Of a stretch of DNA of 64,000 nt, positions 1-9,884 are shown in pieces. Source of the stretch: Limanda limanda (lineage: Eukaryota; Chordata; Actinopteri; Pleuronectiformes; Pleuronectidae); assembly GCF_963576545.1 (NCBI RefSeq), contig NW_026870540.1, positions 369,413 through 433,412 on the forward strand, in the 5' to 3' direction. A program made the translations under genes and the position numbers. Every line of letters starts with the position of its first letter. The first letter of the stretch is position 1. The notes under the pieces are model-generated. The model saw only the letters and a program-made list of their open reading frames with translations, ran no database searches and had not been told where the DNA came from.

Positions 1-2224
1 TTCCGAAAGTCGGAGAAGCTCACGGATGGTACCGATCGATGCGCGCTACCCCATTTAGTGGGGGTAGAGCCTACTTGCAAGTCTCTCCGACCTTCACAAA
101 AAAAGTTATTCAAGAATATCTCTTTCTCCTATGTGCTTTCATCCCTAACCCTAACCCTTCCGAAAGTCGGAGAAGCTCAAGGATGGTACCGATCGATGCG
201 CGCTACCCCATTTAGTGGGGGTAAAGCCTACTTGCAAGTCTCTCCGACCTTCACAAAAAAAGTTATTCAAGAATATCTCCTCAGATTTGGGGGAATTTCG
301 TCGGTCGACCTCTTCCGAAGGTCGTACAAGCTCGGGGATGGTACCAATCGATCCGCAGGACCCAAATTAGTCCAGATGCAACCACTTTCCAAGTCTCTCC
401 GACCTTCACAAAAAAAGTTATTCAAGAATATCTCTTTCTCCTATGTGCTTTCATCCCTAACCCTAACCCTAACCCTTCCGAAAGTCGGAGAAGCTCAAGG
501 ATGGTACCGATCGATGCGCGCTACCCCATTTAGTGGGGGTAAAGCCTACTTGCAAGTCTCTCCGACCTTCACAAAAAAAGTTATTCAAGAATATCTCTTT
601 CTCCTATGTGCTTTCATCCCTAACCCTAACCCTAACCCTTCCGAAAGTCGGAGAAGCTCAAGGATGGTGCCGATCGATGCGCGCAACCCCATTTAGTGGG
701 GGTAGAGCCTACTTGCAAGTCTCTCCGACCTTCAAAAAAAAAGTTATTCAAGAATATCTCCTCAGATTTGGGGGAATTTCGTCGGTCGACCTCTTCCGAA
801 GGTCGTACAAGCTCGGGGATGGTACCAATCGATCCGCAGGACCCAAATTAGTCCAGATGCAACCACTTTCCAAGTCTCTCCGACCTTCACAAAAAAAGTT
901 ATTCAAGAATATCTCTTTCTCCTATGTGCTTTCATCCCTAACCCTAACCCTTCCGAAAGTCGGAGAAGCTCAAGGATGGTACCGATCGATGCGCGCTACC
1001 CCATTTAGTGGGGGTAGAGCCTACTTGCAAGTCTCTCCGACCTTCACAAAAAAAGTTATTCAAGAATATCTCCTCAGATTTGGGGGAATTTCGTCGGTCG
1101 ACCTCTTCCGAAGGTCGTACAAGCTCGGGGATGGTACCAATCGATCCGCAGGACCCAAATTAGTCCAGATGCAACCACTTTCCAAGTCTCTCCGACCTTC
1201 ACAAAAAAAGTTATTCAAGAATATCTCTTTCTCCTATGTGCTTTCATCCCTAACCCTAACCCTAACCCTTCCGAAAGTCGGAGAAGCTCAAGGATGGTAC
1301 CGATCGATGTGCGCTACCCCATTTAGTGGGGGTAGAGCCTACTTGCAAGTCTCTCCGACCTTCACAAAAAAAGTTATTCAAGAATATCTCTTTCTCCTAT
1401 GTGCTTTCATCCCTAACCCTAACCCTAACCCTTCCGAAAGTCGGAGAAGCTCAAGGATGGTACCGATCGATGCGCGCTACCCCATTTAGTGGGGGTAGAG
1501 CCTACTTGCAAGTCTCTCCGACCTTCAAAAAAAAAGTTATTCAAGAATATCTCTTTCTCCTATGTGCTTTCATCCCTAACCCTAACCCTAACCCTTCCGA
1601 AAGTCGGAGAAGCTCAAAGATGGTACCGATCGATGCGCGCTACCCCATTTAGTGGGGGTAGAGCCTACTTGCAAGTCTCTCCGACCTTCACAAAAAAAGT
1701 TATTCAAGAATATCTCCTCAGATTTGGGGGAATTTCGTCGGTCGACCTCTTCCGAGGGTCGTACAAGCTCGGGGATGGTACCAATCGATCCGCAGGACCC
1801 AAATTAGTCAAGATGCAACCACTTTTCAAGTCTCTCCGACCTTCACAAAAAAAGTTATTCAAGAATATCTCTTTCTCCTATGTGCTTTCATCCCTAACCC
1901 TAACCCTTCCGAAAGTCGGAGAAGCTCAAGGATGGTACCGATCGATGCGCGCTACCCCATTTAGTGGGGGTAGAGCCTACTTGCAAGTCTCTCCGACCTT
2001 CACAAAAAAAGTTATTCAAGAATATCTCCTCAGATTTGGGGGAATTTCGTCGGTCGACCTCTTCCGAAGGTCTTACAAGCTCGGGGATGGTACCAATCGA
2101 TCCGCAGGACCCAAATTAGTCCAGATGCAACCACTTTCCAAGTCTCTCCGACCTTCACAAAAAAAGTTATTCAAGAATATCTCTTTCTCCTATGTGCTTT
2201 CATCCCTAACCCTAACCCTAACCC
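1..2224 (+). repeat. Left-edge block S-D-S-DD-SS-DD
   Basis: Units start at 1 (S, 157 bp), 158 (D), 476 (S), 639 (D, 312 bp), 951 (D), 1269 (S), 1432 (S), 1595 (D, 312 bp) and 1907 (D). The block resembles the following 2387-bp repeat in its mix of D and short-tract units. It is rich in changes I do not see elsewhere: C at 23, G at 669, G at 1756, A at 1810 and T at 1826. This is expected for an array edge that is less homogenised. Confidence 0.88.
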
Positions 2225-4611
2225 TTCCGAAAGTCGGAGAAGCTCAAGGATGGTACCGACCGATGTGCGCTACCCCATTTAGTGGGGGTAGAGCCTACTT
2301 GCAAGTCTCTCCGACCTTCACAAAAAAAGTTATTCAAGAATATCTCTTTCTCCTATGTGCTTTCATCCCTAACCCTAACCCTAACCCTTCCGAAAGTCGG
2401 AGAAGCTCAAGGATGGTACCGATCGATGCGCGCTACCCCATTTAGTGGGGGTAGAGCCTACTTGCAAGTCTCTCCGACCTTCACAAAAAAAGTTATTCAA
2501 GAATATCTCCTCAGATTTGGGGGAATTTCGTCGGTCGACCTCTTACGAAGGTCGTACAAGCTCGGGGATGGTACCAATCGATCCGCAGGACCCAAATTAG
2601 TCCAGATGCAACCACTTTCCAAGTCTCTCCGACCTTCACAAAAAAAGTTATTCAAGAATATCTCTTTCTCCTATGTGCTTTCATCCCTAACCCTAACCCT
2701 TCCGAAAGTCGGAGAAGCTCAAGGATGGTACCGATCGATGCGCGCTACCCCATTTAGTGGGGGTAAAGCCTACTTGCAAGTCTCTCCGACCTTCACAAAA
2801 AAAGTTATTCAAGAATATCTCTTTCTCCTATGTGCTTTCATCCCTAACCCTAACCCTAACCCTTCCGAAAGTCGGAGAAGCTCAAGGATGGTACCGATCG
2901 ATGCGCGCAACCCCATTTAGTGGGGGTAGAGCCTACTTGCAAGTCTCTCCGACCTTCACAAAAAAAGTTATTCAAGAATATCTCCTCAGATTTGGGGGAA
3001 TTTCGTCGGTCGACCTCTTACGAAGGTCGTACAAGCTCGGGGATGGTACCAATCGATCCGCAGGACCCAAATTAGTCCAGATGCAACCACTTTCCAAGTC
3101 TCTCCGACCTTCACAAAAAAAGTTATTCAAGAATATCTCTTTCTCCTATGTGCTTTCATCCCTAACCCTAACCCTTCCGAAAGTCGGAGAAGCTCAAGGA
3201 TGGTACTGATCGATGCGCGCTACCCCATTTAGTGGGGGTAGAGCCTACTTGCAAGTCTCTCCGACCTTCACAAAAAAAGTTATTCAAGAATATCTCCTCA
3301 GATTTGGGGGAATTTCGTCGGTCGACCTCTTCCGAAGGTCGTACAAGCTCGGGGATGGTACCAATCGATCCGCAGGACCCAAATTAGTCCAGATGCAACC
3401 ACTTTCCAAGTCTCTCCGACCTTCACAAAAAAAGTTATTCAAGAATATCTCTTTCTCCTATGTGCTTTCATCCCTAACCCTAACCCTAACCCTTCCGAAA
3501 GTCGGAGAAGCTCAAGGATGGTACCGATCGATGCGCGCTACCCCATTTAGTGGGGGTAGAGCCTACTTGCAAGTCTCTCCGACCTTCACAAAAAAAGTTA
3601 TTCAAGAATATCTCTTTCTCCTATGTGCTTTCATCCCTAACCCTAACCCTAACCCTTCCGAAAGTCGGAGAAGCTCAAGGATGGTACCGATCGATGCGCG
3701 CTACCCCATTTAGTGGGGGTAGAGCCTACTTGCAAGTCTCTCCGACCTTCACAAAAAAAGTTATTCAAGAATATCTCTTTCTCCTATGTGCTTTCATCCC
3801 TAACCCTAACCCTAACCCTTCCGAAAGTCGGAGAAGCTCAAAGATGGTACCGATCGATGCGCGCTACCCCATTTAGTGGGGGTAGAGCCTACTTGCAAGT
3901 CTCTCCGACCTTCAAAAAAAAAGTTATTCAAGAATATCTCTTTCTCCTATGTGCTTTCATCCCTAACCCTAACCCTTCCGAAAGTCGGAGAAGCTCAAGG
4001 ATGGTACTGATCGATGCGCGCAACCCCATTTAGTGGGGGTAGAGCCTACTTGCAAGTCTCTCCGACCTTCACAAAAAAAGTTATTCAAGAATATCTCCTC
4101 AGATTTGGGGGAATTTCGTCGGTCGACCTCTTCCGAAGGTCGTACAAGCTCGGGGATGGTACCAATCGATCCGCAGGACCCAAATTAGTCCAGATGCAAC
4201 CACTTTCCAAGTCTCTCCGACCTTCACAAAAAAAGTTATTCAAGAATATCTCTTTCTCCTATGTGCTTTCATCCCTAACCCTAACCCTAACCCTTCCGAA
4301 AGTCGGAGAAGCTCAAGGATGGTACCGATCGATGCGCGCTACCCCATTTAGTGGGGGTAGAGCCTACTTGCAAGTCTCTCCGACCTTCACAAAAAAAGTT
4401 ATTCAAGAATATCTCCTCAGATTTGGGGGAATTTCGTCGGTCGACCTCTTCCGAAGGTCGTACAAGCTCGGGGATGGTACCAATCGATCCGCAGGACCCA
4501 AATTAGTCCAGATGCAACCACTTTCCAAGTCTCTCCGACCTTCACAAAAAAAGTTATTCAAGAATATCTCTTTCTCCTATGTGCTTTCATCCCTAACCCT
4601 AACCCTAACCC
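2225..4611 (+). repeat. 2387-bp higher-order repeat, copy 1
   Basis: The pattern is S-D-S-DD-SSS-DD, with starts at 2225, 2388 (D 312), 2700, 2863 (D 312), 3175 (D), 3493, 3656, 3819 (S 157), 3976 (D) and 4294 (D). Landmarks shared with copy 2 are the GTAAAG unit at 2700, the nine-A unit at 3819 and the short tracts. The first S differs (GACCGATGTGCGC near 2257). Confidence 0.9.
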
Positions 4612-6992
4612 TTCCGAAAGTCGGAGAAGCTCAAGGATGGTACCGATCGATGCGCGCTACCCCATTTAGTGGGGGTAGAGCCTACTTGCAAGTCTCTCCG
4701 ACCTTCACAAAAAAAGTTATTCAAGAATATCTCTTTCTCCTATGTGCTTTCATCCCTAACCCTAACCCTAACCCTTCCGAAAGTCGGAGAAGCTCAAGGA
4801 TGGTACCGATCGATGCGCGCTACCCCATTTAGTGGGGGTAGAGCCTACTTGCAAGTCTCTCCGACCTTCACAAAAAAAGTTATTCAAGAATATCTCCTCA
4901 GATTTGGGGGAATTTCGTCGGTCGACCTCTTACGAAGGTCGTACAAGCTCGGGGATGGTACCAATCGATCCGCAGGACCCAAATTAGTCCAGATGCAACC
5001 ACTTTCCAAGTCTCTCCGACCTTCACAAAAAAAGTTATTCAAGAATATCTCTTTCTCCTATGTGCTTTCATCCCTAACCCTAACCCTTCCGAAAGTCGGA
5101 GAAGCTCAAGGATGGTACCGATCGATGCGCGCTACCCCATTTAGTGGGGGTAAAGCCTACTTGCAAGTCTCTCCGACCTTCACAAAAAAAGTTATTCAAG
5201 AATATCTCTTTCTCCTATGTGCTTTCATCCCTAACCCTAACCCTAACCCTTCCGAAAGTCGGAGAAGCTCAAGGATGGTACCGATCGATGCGCGCAACCC
5301 CATTTAGTGGGGGTAGAGCCTACTTGCAAGTCTCTCCGACCTTCACAAAAAAAGTTATTCAAGAATATCTCCTCAGATTTGGGGGAATTTCGTCGGTCGA
5401 CCTCTTCCGAAGGTCGTACAAGCTCGGGGATGGTACCAATCGATCCGCAGGACCCAAATTAGTCCAGATGCAACCACTTTCCAAGTCTCTCCGACCTTCA
5501 CAAAAAAAGTTATTCAAGAATATCTCTTTCTCCTATGTGCTTTCATCCCTAACCCTAACCCTTCCGAAAGTCGGAGAAGCTCAAGGATGGTACTGATCGA
5601 TGCGCGCTACCCCATTTAGTGGGGGTAGAGCCTACTTGCAAGTCTCTCCGACCTTCACAAAAAAAGTTATTCAAGAATATCTCCTCAGATTTGGGGGAAT
5701 TTCGTCGGTCGACCTCTTCCGAAGGTCGTACAAGCTCGGGGATGGTACCAATCGATCCGCAGGACCCAAATTAGTCCAGATGCAACCACTTTCCAAGTCT
5801 CTCCGACCTTCACAAAAAAAGTTATTCAAGAATATCTCTTTCTCCTATGTGCTTTCATCCCTAACCCTAACCCTAACCCTTCCGAAAGTCGGAGAAGCTC
5901 AAGGATGGTACCGATCGATGCGCGCTACCCCATTTAGTGGGGGTAGAGCCTACTTGCAAGTCTCTCCGACCTTCACAAAAAAAGTTATTCAAGAATATCT
6001 CTTTCTCCTATGTGCTTTCATCCCTAACCCTAACCCTAACCCTTCCGAAAGTCGGAGAAGCTCAAGGATGGTACCGATCGATGCGCGCTACCCCATTTAG
6101 TGGGGGTAGAGCCTACTTGCAAGTCTCTCCGACCTTCACAAAAAAAGTTATTCAAGAATATCTCTTTCTCCTATGTGCTTTCATCCCTAACCCTAACCCT
6201 AACCCTTCCGAAAGTCGGAGAAGCTCAAAGATGGTACCGATCGATGCGCGCTACCCCATTTAGTGGGGGTAGAGCCTACTTGCAAGTCTCTCCGACCTTC
6301 AAAAAAAAAGTTATTCAAGAATATCTCTTTCTCCTATGTGCTTTCATCCCTAACCCTAACCCTTCCGAAAGTCGGAGAAGCTCAAGGATGGTACTGATCG
6401 ATGCGCGCAACCCCATTTAGTGGGGGTAGAGCCTACTTGCAAGTCTCTCCGACCTTCACAAAAAAAGTTATTCAAGAATATCTCCTCAGATTTGGGGGAA
6501 TTTCGTCGGTCGACCTCTTCCGAAGGTCGTACAAGCTCGGGGATGGTACCAATCGATCCGCAGGACCCAAATTAGTCCAGATGCAACCACTTTCCAAGTC
6601 TCTCCGACCTTCACAAAAAAAGTTATTCAAGAATATCTCTTTCTCCTATGTGCTTTCATCCCTAACCCTAACCCTTCCGAAAGTCGGAGAAGCTCAAGGA
6701 TGGTACCGATCGATGCGCGCTACCCCATTTAGTGGGGGTAGAGCCTACTTGCAAGTCTCTCCGACCTTCACAAAAAAAGTTATTCAAGAATATCTCCTCA
6801 GATTTGGGGGAATTTCGTCGGTCGACCTCTTCCGAAGGTCGTACAAGCTCGGGGATGGTACCAATCGATCCGCAGGACCCAAATTAGTCCAGATGCAACC
6901 ACTTTCCAAGTCTCTCCGACCTTCACAAAAAAAGTTATTCAAGAATATCTCTTTCTCCTATGTGCTTTCATCCCTAACCCTAACCCTAACCC
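4612..6992 (+). repeat. 2387-bp higher-order repeat, copy 2 (2381 bp)
   Basis: The pattern is the same as copy 1, at +2387: starts 4612, 4775 (D 312), 5087, 5250 (D 312), 5562 (D), 5880, 6043, 6206 (S 157), 6363 (D 312) and 6675 (D). It is 6 bp shorter because the D at 6363 lacks one hexamer. The copies also differ by TCTTACG versus TCTTCCG in the D at 2863/5250. Confidence 0.9.
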
Positions 6993-7155
6993 TTCCGAAA
7001 GTCGGAGAAGCTCAAGGATGGTACCGATCGATGCGCGCTACCCCATTTAGTGGGGGTAGAGCCTACTTGCAAGTCTCTCCGACCTTCACAAAAAAAGTTA
7101 TTCAAGAATATCTCTTTCTCCTATGTGCTTTCATCCCTAACCCTAACCCTAACCC

Positions 7156-7235
7156 TTCCGAAAGTCGGAGAAGCTCAAGGATGGTACCGATCGATGCGCG
7201 CTACCCCATTTAGTGGGGGTAGAGCCTACTTGCAA
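7156..7235 (+). repeat. Left block La (80 bp)
   Basis: La begins each S unit and the first half of each D unit. It holds GGTACC at body bases 29-34, overlapping CGATCG and ATCGAT, GCGCGC at 41-46 and a TACCCC/GGGGTA hairpin at 47-66. Base 33 (C or T) and base 47 (T or A) are diagnostic: T33 and A47 were seen only in La copies that belong to D units. Confidence 0.93.
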
Positions 7236-7250
7236 GTCTCTCCGACCTTC
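7160..7250. repeat. Imperfect inverted repeat spanning La and the core
   Basis: The arms GAAAGTCGGAGAAGCT (7160-7175) and AGTCTCTCCGACCTTC (7235-7250) pair at 13 of 16 positions with one additional G-T wobble. They enclose the TACCCC/GGGGTA hairpin. The same layout exists with Lb (7641-7656 with 7716-7731), where an A-to-G change at body base 8 makes an unbroken 8-bp GAAGGTCG/CGACCTTC end. This could form a cruciform in DNA or a stem in RNA. Function is unknown. Confidence 0.6.
7202..7221. repeat. TACCCC/GGGGTA hairpin in La
   Basis: A 6-bp perfect stem with an 8-nt loop occupies body bases 47-66 of La. The A47 change found in most D units removes the outermost pair. A run of five G lies in the 3' arm. 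Confidence 0.7.
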
Positions 7251-7277
7251 ACAAAAAAAGTTATTCAAGAATATCTC
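7236..7277 (+). repeat. Shared 42-bp core C
   Basis: The core starts GTCTCTCCGACCTTC, has a run of seven A, and ends AGAATATCTC. Its consensus is identical after La and after Lb, although those left blocks differ at 23 of 80 positions. Rare variants exist: C-to-A giving nine A (for example near 733, 1526, 3913, 6300 and 12080), a C deletion giving eight A, TTTTTC for TTATTC, and CTCCAACC for CTCCGACC. It may be a conserved protein-binding or positioning element, or a gene-conversion tract. The sequence alone does not decide. Confidence 0.9.
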
Positions 7278-7297
7278 TTTCTCCTATGTGCTTTCAT

Positions 7298-7318
7298 CCC
7301 TAACCCTAACCCTAACCC
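7298..7318 (+). repeat. Interstitial telomeric tract in the T tail
   Basis: The tract is (CCCTAA)3CCC on the plus strand, which is GGG(TTAGGG)3 on the minus strand, 21 nt. It ends every S and D unit. Across the window 21 tracts have two hexamers, 10 have four and the rest three. It follows a constant 20-bp lead-in (7278-7297). The standard tract has exactly four G-runs, the minimum for an intramolecular telomeric G-quadruplex. The hexamer matches TTAGGG-type telomeres and not the plant TTTAGGG type. Confidence 0.96.
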
Positions 7319-7603
7319 TTCCGAAAGTCGGAGAAGCTCAAGGATGGTACCGATCGATGCGCGCTACCCCATTTAGTGGGGGTAGAGCCTACTTGCAAGT
7401 CTCTCCGACCTTCACAAAAAAAGTTATTCAAGAATATCTCTTTCTCCTATGTGCTTTCATCCCTAACCCTAACCCTAACCCTTCCGAAAGTCGGAGAAGC
7501 TCAAGGATGGTACTGATCGATGCGCGCAACCCCATTTAGTGGGGGTAGAGCCTACTTGCAAGTCTCTCCGACCTTCACAAAAAAAGTTATTCAAGAATAT
7601 CTC

Positions 7604-7636
7604 CTCAGATTTGGGGGAATTTCGTCGGTCGACCTC
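7604..7636 (+). repeat. Non-telomeric G tail (33 bp) joining La-C to Lb-C
   Basis: The tail starts CTCAGATTTGGGGG and ends GGTCGACCTC. It sits where the telomeric tail would be and occurs only between La-C and Lb-C in D units. It has no clear similarity to the T tail. It contains a G5 run on the plus strand and the palindrome GGTCGACC. A variant reading CAGAGTTGGG marks four D units (43775, 60643, 62248 and 62891). Confidence 0.94.
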
Positions 7637-7648
7637 TTCCGAAGGTCG
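7630..7648. repeat. CGACCT/AGGTCG hairpin at the G tail-Lb junction
   Basis: A 6-bp perfect stem with a 7-nt loop straddles the join between the G tail and Lb, and is present in almost every D unit. It would compete with the longer Lb-core inverted repeat, because both use AGGTCG. Confidence 0.6.
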
Positions 7649-7716
7649 TACAAGCTCGGGGATGGTACCAATCGATCCGCAGGACCCAAATTAGTCCAGA
7701 TGCAACCACTTTCCAA
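7637..7716 (+). repeat. Left block Lb (80 bp), diverged relative of La
   Basis: Lb aligns to La without a gap and differs at 23 of 80 positions by my hand alignment, with most changes between body bases 41 and 77. It keeps GGATGGTACC and ATCGAT but has lost the GCGCGC and TACCCC hairpin elements. It is found only downstream of a G tail. This is one old duplication followed by divergence, now amplified as part of D. Confidence 0.92.
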
Positions 7717-8435
7717 GTCTCTCCGACCTTCACAAAAAAAGTTATTCAAGAATATCTCTTTCTCCTATGTGCTTTCATCCCTAACCCTAACCCTAACCCT
7801 TCCGAAAGTCGGAGAAGCTCAAGGATGGTACTGATCGATGCGCGCAACCCCATTTAGTGGGGGTAGAGCCTACTTGCAAGTCTCTCCGACCTTCACAAAA
7901 AAAGTTATTAAAGAATATCTCCTCAGATTTGGGGGAATTTCGTCGGTCGACCTCTTCCGAAGGTCGTACAAGCTCGGGGATGGTACCAATCGATCCGCAG
8001 GACCCAAATTAGTCCAGATGCAACCACTTTCCAAGTCTCTCCGACCTTCACAAAAAAAGTTATTCAAGAATATCTCTTTCTCCTATGTGCTTTCATCCCT
8101 AACCCTAACCCTAACCCTTACGAAAGTCGGAGAAGCTCAAGGATGGTACCGATCGATGCGCGCTACCCCATTTAGTGGGGGTAGAGCCTACTTGCAAGTC
8201 TCTCCGACCTTCACAAAAAAAGTTATTCAAGAATATCTCCTCAGATTTGGGGGAATTTCGTCGGTCGACCTCTTCCGAAGGTCGTACAAGCTCGGGGATG
8301 GTACCAATCGATCCGCAGGACCCAAATTAGTCCAGATGCAACCACTTTCCAAGTCTCTCCGACCTTCACAAAAAAAGTTATTCAAGAATATCTCTTTCTC
8401 CTATGTGCTTTCATCCCTAACCCTAACCCTAACCC

Positions 8436-9884
8436 TTCCGAAAGTCGGAGAAGCTCAAGGATGGTACCGATCGATGCGCGCTACCCCATTTAGTGGGGGT
8501 AGAGCCTACTTGCAAGTCTCTCCGACCTTCACAAAAAAAGTTATTCAAGAATATCTCTTTCTCCTATGTGCTTTCATCCCTAACCCTAACCCTAACCCTT
8601 CCGAAAGTCGGAGAAGCTCAAGGATGGTACCGATCGATGCGCGCTACCCCATTTAGTGGGGGTAGAGCCTACTTGCAAGTCTCTCCGACCTTCACAAAAA
8701 AAGTTATTCAAGAATATCTCTTTCTCCTATGTGCTTTCATCCCTAACCCTAACCCTAACCCTTCCGAAAGTCGGAGAAGCTCAAGGATGGTACCGATCGA
8801 TGCGCGCTACCCCATTTAGTGGGGGTAAAGCCTACTTGCAAGTCTCTCCGACCTTCACAAAAAAAGTTATTCAAGAATATCTCTTTCTCCTATGTGCTTT
8901 CATCCCTAACCCTAACCCTAACCCTTCCGAAAGTCGGAGAAGCTCAAGGATGGTACTGATCGATGCGCGCAACCCCATTTAGTGGGGGTAGAGCCTACTT
9001 GCAAGTCTCTCCGACCTTCACAAAAAAAGTTATTCAAGAATATCTCCTCAGATTTGGGGGAATTTCGTCGGTCGACCTCTTCCGAAGGTCTTACAAGCTC
9101 GGGGATGGTACCAATCGATCCGCAGGACCCAAATTAGTCCAGATGCAACCACTTTCCAAGTCTCTCCGACCTTCACAAAAAAAGTTATTCAAGAATATCT
9201 CTTTCTCCTATGTGCTTTCATCCCTAACCCTAACCCTAACCCTTCCGAAAGTCGGAGAAGCTCAAGGATGGTACTGATCGATGCGCGCAACTCCATTTAG
9301 TGGGGGTAGAGCCTACTTGCAAGTCTCTCCGACCTTCACAAAAAAAGTTATTCAAGAATATCTCCTCAGATTTGGGGGAATTTCGTCGGTCGACCTCTTC
9401 CGAAGGTCGTACAAGCTCGGGGATGGTACCAATCGATCCGCAGGACCCAAATTAGTCCAGATGCAACCACTTTCCAAGTCTCTCCGACCTTCACAAAAAA
9501 AGTTATTCAAGAATATCTCTTTCTCCTATGTGCTTTCATCCCTAACCCTAACCCTAACCCTAACCCTTCCGAAAGTCGGAGAAGCTCAAGGATGGTACCG
9601 ATCGATGCGCGCTACCCCATTTAGTGGGGGTAGAGCCTACTTGCAAGTCTCTCCGACCTTCACAAAAAAAGTTATTCAAGAATATCTCCTCAGATTTGGG
9701 GGAATTTCGTCGGTCGACCTCTTCCGAAGGTCGTACAAGCTCGGGGATGGTACCAATCGATCCGCAGGACCCAAATTAGTCCAGATGCAACCACTTTCCA
9801 AGTCTCTCCGACCTTCACAAAAAAAGTTATTCAAGAATATCTCTTTCTCCTATGTGCTTTCATCCCTAACCCTAACCCTAACCC
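8436..9884 (+). repeat. k-type SSS-DDD block (1449 bp)
   Basis: Units start at 8436, 8599, 8762 (S) and 8925, 9243 (D 324), 9567 (D). The third S carries GTAAAG for GTAGAG, the k marker. The D at 9243 has four hexamers and the private-looking CAACTCC, shared with the D at 15979. Confidence 0.9.

Larger units (their letters stand above)
7156..7318 (+). repeat. Reference S unit (163 bp, La-C-T)
   Basis: This is a consensus-like short unit. It comprises the left block La (7156-7235), the 42-bp core C (7236-7277) and the telomeric tail T (7278-7318). Units are phased here to begin at TTCCGAAAG, the first bases after the telomeric tract. The unit contains GGTACC, CGATCG, ATCGAT and GCGCGC, so enzymes cutting these sites should release a 163/318-bp ladder. 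S units occur singly or in runs of up to nine. Confidence 0.97.
7482..7799 (+). repeat. Reference D unit (318 bp, La-C-G-Lb-C-T)
   Basis: This long unit consists of La-C (7482-7603), the G tail (7604-7636), Lb-C (7637-7758) and the T tail (7759-7799). It is a dimer of two diverged 122-bp bodies that align without gaps, with the first telomeric tail replaced by a different 33-bp tail. The only SalI site (GTCGAC) of the array lies in the G tail. Because 318 is a multiple of three, frames stay open through consecutive D units, which creates long but meaningless open frames. Confidence 0.97.
6993..8435 (+). repeat. SSS-DDD block (1443 bp)
   Basis: Units start at 6993, 7156, 7319 (S) and 7482, 7800, 8118 (D). 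This is the first block of the SSS/DDD pattern that dominates the middle zone. The last D starts TTACGAAAG instead of TTCCGAAAG, a marker that precedes five k-type S runs. The D at 7800 has a private TTATTAAAG change near 7910. Confidence 0.9.

Noticed and set aside
533..2445. Long plus-strand open frames (up to 318 codons at 533-1489 and 1489-2445) and about 200 shorter ones
   Set aside because: They are the same repeat read in successive frames. D units are 318 bp, a multiple of three, so frames pass through; S units are 163 bp, so the frame shifts and soon meets TAG, TAA or TGA. They overlap one another, mostly end at the same repeat positions, and 6-bp tract changes are the only frame-neutral indels. 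No domain is recognisable.
7207..7216. Plant-type telomere motif around CATTTAGTGG
   Set aside because: It is a single TTTAG within the La hairpin loop and not a TTTAGGG repeat. The tandem motif is TTAGGG.
7616..7636. CENP-B box in the G tail (TTTCGTCGG)
   Set aside because: Only the first half resembles NTTCGNNNNANNCGGGN. The required A and the CGGG are absent, so it is not a canonical box.
7637..7716. tRNA-derived SINE or Pol III A and B boxes in La or Lb
   Set aside because: I could not align GGTTCRANNC or an A box at proper spacing. GGTACCAATCGATCC lacks the required bases, and there is no terminal T-run or target-site duplication.
7870..8067. Minus-strand open frame of 65 codons
   Set aside because: It exists only because one substitution near 7910 (TTATTAAAG) changes a codon in a D unit. 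Neighbouring copies lack it.
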